From assembly GCF_041260155.1 (NCBI RefSeq), contig NC_091948.1:3414501-3478500 (forward strand): a DNA stretch of 64,000 bases, read 5' to 3'. This document shows positions 35,811 to 45,346 of this stretch, one piece after another; within the stretch, counting starts at the first letter, position 1; each line of letters opens with the position of its first letter. Made by a program: the position numbers and the translations under genes. This DNA is from Ptychodera flava (lineage: Eukaryota > Hemichordata > Enteropneusta > Ptychoderidae). The notes beneath the pieces were generated by a model. The model had not been told where the DNA came from. It was given only the letters and a program-made list of their open reading frames with translations, and made no database searches.

Positions 35811-36689
35811 TCAGATGAAGTGAACTCCTTTCTCAGTAATTTCTCCAGGTTTCTCTCATAAGGTGGGAATGTTGCCCACACTGCTTTAAAATCTAGAGGG
35901 GATTAATTTGAATCTGATTGAGGGGGGACAAGAATAAGTACTTAAGTTCTGCAAATTCAAATTTTTTAATGTATTAGTAAACATAGCATAAATATCAATA
36001 AAAGATTCTCCTGTTTCTTTCTTTTTTACATCCAGTTAATGTTGACTAAATTAGAAACCTACACAAATTCTTCACACTTCATTCATTCAGGTTCAAATGC
36101 AGTTTATAAGGAGACAAACTCTCATTGATAGTCTTTTAGCTAGTATCACATCCTGTAGATAGGAAGCTGGTATACATGCTGTGGTTACAGATAGTGGGTT
36201 AAATAAAAATGATGTTCAACATCCACTTTTTGTCTGTATAGCCATAGTGTGGAATGCCACTATTTATACTCTGCTCTGTAAAAGAGGGGCGACATGTTGT
36301 GCATTTGTTTTTTAGTTGGTCACTATGATTGCAGGTAGGGAATCGTATTATCACACACTTTGAGAAAAAACTGCACTATTGTCTATACATGATGGGACAC
36401 ATACAAGGAGAGTTCATGGTCAGCATTTCACGGAAAATATTTCATGTGGCAGAAATATGGATTTTCAAAAGTTCAGAAAATATGCCTATTTATACCCAGT
36501 TTTGCTAGCCTGGCCAAAGTAAGTCGTGACCTAGATTTGCTGGCCTCTGACAGTGTGGAAGATAATAGGGACTGGTCAGTTTCTTCAGCTGTGGGGGGGG
36601 GGGGGTGTCAGTGTGTTTTTGAATTTCGACACTGCTCATACTTGTCTAAAATGCAATATCATACGTTCCACGAATTTCATCATTCAGTT

Positions 36690-36960
36690 GCATTCTTCGG
36701 TGTACCCTTTGGGCGCGCAATATTAATAATCAGACATATTTTTCAGCGCATCTGAACGGCTGTATCAGACATATATATATATCAGAGATATCTGTCTGTT
36801 TTAAATTTGTTGGCGTGCCCTTTGGGCGCATGACATAAATATATGTATCAGAGATATCTTGATGTGTAATATGTTTCAGGTGCGAAGGGTGCGACACTTT
36901 AATAATTCGGAAATATATGTCATAGATATCTTTATGTTTGCAAAGTGAAAGTCTGTTTTG
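36690..36960. repeat. Irregular ~95-bp repeat, about 3 units
   Basis: Units share TACCCTTTGGGCGC / TGCCCTTTGGGCGC / TGCGAAGGGTGCG followed by ATATATGT-AT and CAGAGATATCTTGATGTG-like text. Divergence is high. Confidence 0.5.
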
Positions 36961-38959
36961 CAAAGTGTACCATTAGGAAATCTGCAGTTCATATAAAAAG
37001 CATGACAAATTTCTGATTCTCTTCTGTTTTCTCTATCAGAATATAGTATAAGAAAGAAACATGCACTAATATTTCACAAGATATTTGATACAGTGACAAA
37101 ATATTTTTTGTTCTTGTTGATGCAACTATTTTCCTTTGTGTTGCAGGTTTTCTTTAAAAAGGTGCTTTTTTCACGACTAAGTGATAGTTTACAAAAGCTC
37201 CCTTATATTGCAGTCCTAAAATTATCATCAGATAATTGCTATAATAAATTGTTTTAAACCAAGAATTTGAATTAAGGTTTATAAATATTGCACTTTTTTC
37301 AAACTTAAAATGACAAACTTTGGTTGTCATTCTCTTGTCTAATTTCCTTTGTTATGTCCTGTCAGTAATATTAATATCCTTCATATGAGAAGAAACAGGT
37401 GCAACTGCATCCTGCAGCTTGCATTCATGCTATTCTGGATGAACATGTGTCTCCTTTATCATATGAGAAAGTTTCACACAATTGCTAGATTCTCTCAAAA
37501 AATCACTTTCAAACATCCAATCAGAAAAACAAAAGTCTACCCCTGTGCTCTGATGAAAGCTCCTTTCTGAATTTCTATACATAATGAAGATTTGCCTGAC
37601 TTCATGTTAGGGCCCATGGAGAATTAAAACATATGAAGGGAACTTAGTGTGGATGGCCTCAAACCCCCTCCCCTCCCCTAAACGAAAGTTTGGAAGTGTG
37701 AAAATCCAACCAAACCTCATTCTGTATCTGCATACCTACCATCAGTAATTACACCGCTATGGAATTGCAATGATTTGTAGCAATGCGGTAACACACCAAA
37801 CAATATCATGAATACCATATAGTGATATTTTGTGATATAAAAACATGTAGTGAGATGTTGTGATATTAAATCATGAAGTGCAACTTTTGCACATGGTAAC
37901 TGAATTGCAGCCAAACCCTTCCCCCCTAAACACAGAAATTGCATTTACGATGCACATGTTTTAATTATCCACAGCCCTAAGTGAGTACGAATCACATTGT
38001 GTGTAACCCCATGAACTGTGCCCCTGCACAACTCTCTCTGACCAATGCTCCTCTGTTCCTTTGAAATTTACATATATCAAATGTAGTTGAATATAATTTG
38101 ATTTATTTGATGTATAAAAGTAAAACTAATAAGGAAACTAGAATTACAAATATGAGCTAAATAGACAAATACAAGTACTCCATGAAAACTGATTGTGGGT
38201 AAAAAGATTATCAAAAATATACATGTCTTCTTTCATATAGTAAGTTTGTAGACATGGTGAATATTCCATGAAAACTTAGGAAAATATTGGGATCATGCTT
38301 TTATAGAAATGTACGGATCTAAATCATGTATACTAAAGACAATTTGATACTTGAATTGACATGCCCACCACTGTTGGTGTTCAGCGAGTGACAGTAAGCA
38401 CATTTTGGCACATATCAAATAATTTGCATAAAACTTTTGAAGAAAGGCCTTTGAAAATTACAGAAAGTGTACTCACATTGATAATTTTAACTTGGGCACT
38501 CTTAAAAACTATGCAATATTTGAAGCAAAGATTTTAAATTCTTCCATGAAAAGGTAATATTTCTTACCTCAAATACTGAGAAACATATGTGCCTTAATTT
38601 GATTTGATGAGAGATCATGCCACCGATGGTGCAATACTAATTTACAAATGCTCCTTAATGGCACTTCAGATCAATGCTGAAAACCATACCTTTTGATAAC
38701 AAGGAAAACTCGGGGCTTGAAAAAATGATTGAAACCATTGATATTGCATACAAAATAGCATAAACTTTTTGAATATTTGGCATACATGTCCTTTGCCGAA
38801 CAAGAGTTGTCACTTTTGTTATCTACCCTACTTAAACTGTCACGGATGAGTATTGTAAAACAACACTAATTTTTGTTCAAATTGCTTGCACAAATTTGAT
38901 ATCTGCTTTCTCCTTCTGGGGTCCTTCAACTATGAGAAAACCACTAAGGCCAAAACCCC

Positions 38960-39070
38960 TCAGCAAGTAGGTTATACACTTAATTTCGTTATAATCCACT
39001 TCCTCTTTGTTACAATTCACTTCCGATAGTATACCTAAGCAAGTAGGTATATACACTTAATTTCGTTACA
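38960..39070. repeat. Two-copy direct repeat
   Basis: AGCAAGTAGGTTATACACTT then AATTTCGTTA occurs at 38962 and again at about 39040, with ACTTCC following each. Non-coding. Confidence 0.7.
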
Positions 39071-39340
39071 AGCGACTTCCTTTTGCACTTGCCTCACAGC
39101 TCAGTGCATTGTGGTGTACTGACATCTCAGGTGTTCGAACCTGTGGCAAGGATTTGATGCTAAACAAAATAGCAGAAAGAGAGTTAAAGCAAAGTGGTTT
39201 GTTTTTCTTCAGGATGGGACATTGTAAAATTTTAATTACCTGAATACATCAAAACGCTTTCAGCTTAATATATACAATGCTTTTGGCATTCACAAATTAA
39301 CTTCAAATTTACTTTTATGAAATTAGTTAATGTTCCCATA

Positions 39341-41610
39341 TTAAAAGCTAAAAAGCTGATGAAGAATCTGTCCCAAAATCTTATAAATGATGATGCAAAG
39401 GATTCCAGCTGTCACAAATTTAATAAAGTCTTTGTCTTGTTCACTTAAAGATTGTGTCGAAGAAACTTGGGGATCCTGTACTGCCTGGTTTCTGTTGATC
39501 GATGGTGTCTGCTGTACAGGATAAGGCAAGGATGTACTCCGTACGATATCAGGTGTAGGGCTTCTAGGAGGGGTGCTGTTGATTTGAGTAGTGCTCAAAC
39601 GAGCGCTTTGCAAGTCCATTTGATGATAGAACTCTTCAACAGTTGGTGGTACAGGAACTGAAAAGGTAGTTTTAGAAATTGAATGACAATTGCAAGCTAT
39701 ACATATAGGATTATACACTCACTTCCAGTAAAAATATATTATATCATTGTTTTAATAATGGTATGACAAAGAACATTATCAGAACACTGTTTGTGTATGA
39801 ATTTAGCAAATCTGCAGTCACATATAAATTGCAAATGGAGCACCGTTCATTTAACAGACACACCAAAGCTACACAAAATTATAGGTTTGTCTCTATTCCC
39901 AAGTCTCTTAATTGATACATAAAAATTTGTTTATGCTATTCACATGCATGATTATAAACATCAGTCAGCGTTTTCCACAGCTTTAAAATGGCAGAATGGA
40001 AGTAAATATCCATAACAATATATAATTTACATATTTAATTGCAGTTAAAATGTCTTTCATATGCTTATTAATATTATCAGTAGACAGAGGGGTGGCCCAC
40101 CTCTCAAGATCCCCTTGTGGAGAACTTAAAAGAAGTTCACTGTTCAGAACTGTGCAGTACTACGTAGAAGTTATCTTTTAAGATTTTTTGCTACTGGTAA
40201 CATACTGATGCATGTCTATATTCAAATATTTCAAAGCAGACATGACAAAAAAAGGCCAGTGCGGCTAGTCTAGGTCATTGCACGCAAGGAGAGGAAAAAA
40301 GCCTTTCTTTTTGGCTTACAAGTAAATCCTCAGATCATCAAACTTACTTTCATGGGACACACTGTATGGAACATTCAGGGACTGACACAGCTTTTGCCAG
40401 AAGTACTGCCGTTGAGTTCCCTCTGTGATATCCAAGTGATAGATTTGCCTGAATTTGCGATCAACTTTACACTTCGATATGAAAACAGGAATCACCCGGA
40501 CATTGTTTTGCCTAAGCGTGCTGTTGAGTGCCTCATAACTGGCAAAAAGATTCCACTCTTCTTCATAAAAGTCCTTGCTAAAGAGAATGACACAATAGCG
40601 ACTGTTCTCTGAGCTGTTGAGGATGTTGTCTGCAATTGGTAACCCTGCCACATGATCCCTCTCAGACAGGCATACTTTCAGTCCCAACTGGTTTTCAAGA
40701 ACTGGTCGGAAGTGTTCCAAAACATAGCCAAGGTGCTTCGGATAATATAGCAGGTTCACATCATACTTGCCTGAATATAAAGAGATATTAGATAATGAGA
40801 GAGCCTGTAGCTGAGGTGATTATAGTTTCACATGGTTCGAACATCCCTATCTTGTAAATAGCCTGATGTCAACTTTTTCTGGACAATTTTATCTTTGAAT
40901 ATCTTAACAGTTTTGTTCCTCTTAACCACGGTCCCTCTAGAGGGACCGTGTCTTAACCGTATAAAAAATCCTTAACTACAGGAATCTCTCACAAGTTTAG
41001 ATTTTGCAACCATAAACTGAAAATTATGAAACAGGCAGACATATACAAAAACATTACTTATTAACAGAACGTGTGATTACTGTAACAATCAAGAAACAGA
41101 AGATGAAATACATTTCCTACTCCATTGTAATAGATATTCACAGCAGAGAAACCGGAATATTAACATCATCCAACTGTACAACCCCCAATGCAATGAGTTG
41201 ACCACACAAAATAAACTAATATATGTGATGAACGCAAACATAATATGTGTACCACCAGCAAAATATATAAATGAATGTATGAATATTAGGAATGAATCTC
41301 ACTGATATTTCCCCCCATACTTTATCCACTCATATTATGAGTTGTCCAATGTTCACATGTTTTTTTTTACTCTGGCCCTCTCTGAAATTTTTTTTTGCTT
41401 GATACAGTAATCGTTATCGGTTGTCTCGTTTTGATCACTTATTGTCATGTAACAACCATTGTCCACCCAACAATAGGTGTGACAAGTGTTATGACAATAA
41501 ACTAAAGTAAAGTAAAAGATTGAAGCAAAGGCAGCAGGAAAGGATCACCTATGATTAGAGTGACGTCACTTACCACGACAGACTGTATGTGACCAATAAC
41601 CGCCATCCAT
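39341..41610 (-). CDS. TIR-domain protein with C-terminal membrane tail
   Basis: Three exons with matching phases: 41610-41574 (MDGGYWSHTVCR), 40770-40348 and 39657-39341, giving 258 residues. TIR domain about residues 13-152: box-1-like GKYDVNLLYYP, box-2-like SERDHVAG, then YCVILFSKDFYEEEW and VRVIPVFI. The glutamate expected four residues after the conserved Trp in NADase-type or TLR-type TIRs is Ala here (EEEWNLFASYEAL), which suggests a scaffolding TIR. Residues 153-228 are a Ser/Thr/Pro/Gln-rich linker with TPPRSPTPD, like proline-directed kinase sites. The end is a hydrophobic helix, FVTAGILCIIIYKILGQIL, followed by six residues, the layout of a tail-anchored protein. No N-terminal signal. 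If the second intron is kept, exon 2 runs to a stop at 40316 and gives a 163-residue soluble form. No exact orthologue recognised. Probable innate-immune adaptor (inference). Confidence 0.8.
40927..40950. mobile_element. Perfect 24-bp palindrome flanked by 7-bp target duplication
   Basis: CACGGTCCCTCT followed by its exact reverse complement. TCTTAAC precedes (40920-40926) and follows (40951-40957). The tip matches the CACAGTCCCTCT end of the 1.3-kb element at 46394 in 11 of 12 bases. It lies in TIR-gene intron 1. Confidence 0.75.
41030..41516 (+). pseudogene. 3' end fragment of a non-LTR retrotransposon (LINE)
   Basis: From about 41045 the + strand reads RTCDYCNNQETEDEIHFLLH then CNRYSQQR, the C-x2-C-x7-H-x4-C knuckle found at the C-terminus of many LINE ORF2 proteins. 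The frame ends at a stop near 41303. A non-coding tail follows, with ATGACAATAAACTAAAG and a short (TAAAG)n end at about 41500-41515. The upstream part of the ORF is missing. It lies in TIR-gene intron 1, opposite strand. Confidence 0.65.
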
Positions 41611-42284
41611 CGTGTGTTAGCCCAGTGGAAAGACTAGTAGAAGTAAACTAAAGTGTACATGTAAACCACTACACGCACTCTTGAGGTTACTTCACCGTCG
41701 ATGTAGCGGAAGATTCGGAAATATAGCTCAATACGTGCCAGTTGCCGCGTATATTTATATCTTCATATATTTGTCTTTATGAAATCACTACCCTTACTAA
41801 ATCAAAGCTTTCTGTACAGTGTACTTGACCAAAATGCTAATTGTCAACAGTATTTCGCCGAACCTAAAAGATCGCAGTAACTCTTCGATCGGAGAGACAT
41901 AAGACGTCAAACGGAAGTAACTCAAACTCTTTGTCGAAATGACCTGCCACTGTCGGTCACGACTCGGATATTGCTGATCGATACTTCCGTAAAGCCCAAC
42001 GGCCGTTGTATACGAGACAAACGCCAGTCCAACTCGTGCTACATCGCATGCTGATGATATCACACAACATGCAGGGCCGAGACTGGCGAGTGATGGGGAA
42101 TCCCTATGACGTCATTCCTGATCTCTGATTGGTCAAACACTCAGCCGCCATTTTTGACCGATTTTGTACCTAGGGCTCCGGTTCCTTTTCTCGGTTTCCG
42201 CTTGTTTTTTGCTGCATATGTTGGCCATTTCCGTATTCAAAGTTATTCTAGGGACATAGAAAGTGTATATTGCTATGTAAGGCA
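41611..42284. promoter_or_regulatory. Shared divergent promoter of TIR gene and TUBGCP4
   Basis: The two start codons face away from each other across 674 bases. Near the TUBGCP4 side are a consensus CRE TGACGTCA (42107-42114), an inverted CCAAT box in GATTGGTCA (42127-42135) and GCCGCCATTTT (42144-42154, YY1-like). A second CRE, GTGACGTCAC (about 41560-41569), lies just inside TIR intron 1. No TATA box. Confidence 0.55.
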
Positions 42285-45200
42285 ATGTTGCACGAATTAT
42301 TACTTGCTCTTAGTGGCTTTCCTGGAAGTATATTCATACACGATAAAACGAGAGGTATCCAGGTAAGAATCGTGTTGATTCATGCTTTGGCCTTGCACAG
42401 TTGCTGGTAGCTGCAAAATTGTAGCTCTACGGTGAGGCGGTCGGTGAGTTTTGGTCTTTGCGACCTCGCTCTCCTGGTGAGCGATGTCGCAAAAACCAAA
42501 ACTCACCGACCGCCTCACCGTAGAGCTACAATTTTGCAGCTAAGTTGCTGGAGGTTTTGCCTGGGTTGTTGGTTTGACGACAAAACCTACTTTCGCAGCC
42601 CACAGCTCCAGGCAAAACCTCGAGCTACTGTACTGCAGCAACATGTATTGCTTTACGATATAACCCCAGGACCAACTTAATTTCCCATAGGCCTTGAAAG
42701 ATAAAGTCTAAAATCAACCACAAAAATCATGTTGACAGATGTTTCAGTTTCAGTGCTGATTGAGTTTTTCGTAGGCTAAGTCTGCTGAATTTTTTAGGAA
42801 GTGATGAAAATAGCAACCCTAATTGTTTTTTATGCTGATTGCAATGATTTCTCATTGCTACGGGCCACGTATAGCTGCAGTACTGTAGCTCGAGGTTTTG
42901 CTTTGGCATTTGGGTCGGACCACAGGCACTTGGCACATTATCACGTACGGTGATTCTTTTATTGAATAATCAAGTCGTATATATACATTCTACATAATAA
43001 ATACGATTATTATCCCAGCAATGTGCCAAGCGCCTGTGGTCCGACCCAAATGCCAAAGCAAAACCTCGAGCTACAGTACTGCAGCTATACGAGGCCCGTA
43101 GAAATGAGAAATCGTTGCAATCAGCATAAACACAATTAGGGGTTACTATTTCCATTCCTTCCTAAAAAATTTCAGCAGACTTACCCTACGAAAAACCTAT
43201 AGGCCTACATGTTGACTGATGAATGGCTATGGCTGCCTGGCTCGGGCCCGGCGAACACCTTCCCATCCTGTCTGTGCAGCAGTGGACAATGGGCCCTAGC
43301 CGAGCCCAAGCCCCGCAGAGCTCTACAGCCGCTCAGATAAGCTAGCCGACATGTACAGTAATATCACGTGCTGTTATTCTTTATTAAATAATTAAGTCAT
43401 GTAGACATTCTACACATTGATGATTATGCAGTGCGTTCGCCGGGCCCGAGCCAGGCAGCCATAGCCATTCATCAGTCAACATGTAGGCCTATAGGCTTAC
43501 ACTAATATCACGTACGGTGATTCTTTTATTGAATAATCAAGTCGTATATAGACATTCTACATATTAAATACGATTATTATCCCAGCAATGTGCCAAGCGC
43601 CTGTGGGTTGGACGGCAAATTTTGAGCCAAATAGCCAGGCAAAACTTCGAGCAACAGTACTGCAGCTACGGACATTGATATAAATGCTCCTTATATTACC
43701 ACAGAATGCTACAATCATCTTTCACAACAGTCTGCATTTTGATTCAAGCTGACAATCTTTACAATAATATTTCAAATCCAAGCTCAGACCAAACAAGCAG
43801 CACCAATGCAGATATCAAAACTCAAAAGGTCCTAAATATTTTTCACCTGAACTACATTGTACCTTTGTGGGTAAAGAACAATACTGGTCTTGTGCCATGA
43901 CAGATGGACTCATCTTTGACTTTATGAGCTGTTAATAAGTTGTTAAATCAAGGTATATAGTAACTCTAAAAAAGAGAGGGTCTATCATAAAGGTGACAGT
44001 TTTCCGTGTTTGCGATACTAGGTAGTAAAAACTAATGGAGGGTATTTCCTGCATTGGATGGGCAATCGACATATCTTTCTTTGACACAGTACTGTACAGT
44101 GTACAGAGATAGAGTACTGGTGACTACTGATACAATCCAAGCTTGTGTTATAAAAATCTTTAATATATAATCTGAATTGTTAATTACCATAATTAATAAA
44201 TCAATGTATTGCGTGATGGCTGTGAGACAAAGGCATCATCTGACAATGGAAGTAGCACTACCTCCATGATCTTAACCCTTTCACCCCCAGTTCCCTGTAT
44301 ACAGGTCCAACTTTACCATAGAAAACAATGGATTTGGGACAAACCATGGTGGTGAAAGGATTAAAGTGTCAGCCCCTCGAGAGAGTAACGTAACATATCA
44401 GTAAACACACAACTCCTTAAATGCCTGTTGCACTTGTCAAAGATCAAGATACGGCTAAACTTGTGGCAGAATGCCTGTTGTTCAACATACCTCGCTTTCC
44501 TCCACTGACCACAATATGGACAGGACAAAGCAACAGCAAGCTTTGTTTGATCATGTAGGTGGAAGCGAGTTTCCCATCTATGGCGTGATGATTTTAGCCT
44601 AGACCCTATTTCTTCGCTTTGGCTTCCATGCCTTCGTCCCCACTCCATTTAACCTCGCGAGCAGTGTAAAAAACAGCTCATTTCAATTAGACTGTCGACA
44701 GTCCCTCGTGCCTTCTTTGACCGGATTCACTTTATTGTAAAGTGCGGTAGCAATCAAACGTAGGCGATCGAGCGCCGAAGGCTTGAGGCCGAGTGCCGAA
44801 GGCGTGAGATCGAGTGCCGAAGGCACGAGCTTGTACCAGCAAATACCGGAAGCTACGCCAATACGCCAGACCAAGCAGTACAAGTGACTGGCAAGAGTCT
44901 AATTTCAATCTGAATGGTCGCAAACAAAGACTGTGACATCACTGGCGTCCCTTTCAAAGTCAATCACACAAAATGATCTGCTCATGATTGGCCTATGATT
45001 ATGGGTGTTACTCATAAAATAGCCAGAGAACATGTGCCTTTATATTGCAGAATGAATATTCTTCAATTTCTGTTAAAACGGAAAATATAGGACATGCATG
45101 TTATGCATCACTAGTTTTGACCCACTTGACTTGATATGACATACAAACTTGGCAGAATAAGGACTTTAATGATACGTAACTGTCAACGTGACATGATTTG

Positions 45201-45315
45201 AAAAATTATATCAACTCTGTTGTGATTTTTGATTTGTACATCTTGCATGACAGGAGATATTGGAAGAACAGTGTTGGACACTGAAATATCGGCCTGTATA
45301 TGAATGACAAATAAA

Positions 45316-45346
<31 letters not shown>

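Larger units (their letters stand above)
35478..39340. other. Spacer between family A repeat and the TIR gene, no gene seen
   Basis: AT-rich non-coding DNA with the 24-bp palindromic insertion at 35787, a G-run at about 36592-36607, irregular repeats at 36690-36960, and a two-copy repeat at 38960-39070. Open frames here are short, with no recognisable domains or splice structure. Confidence 0.5.

Noticed and set aside
41797-42063. 88-residue open frame on the minus strand upstream of the TIR gene
   Set aside because: It overlaps the presumed shared promoter and has no splice donor of the right phase to join the TIR exon. The short exon at 41610-41574 fits the phase exactly.
43969-43993. GAGAGGGTCTATCATAAAGG as a further tip of the 7-bp-duplication transposon family
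   Set aside because: Only a half-match to the tip, with no palindromic partner and no flanking direct repeat.
44361-44648. 95-residue minus-strand frame with a CPYCGQW motif suggesting a zinc finger
   Set aside because: Only one C-x2-C pair, no partner residues, and it starts in a repeat; no gene structure around it.
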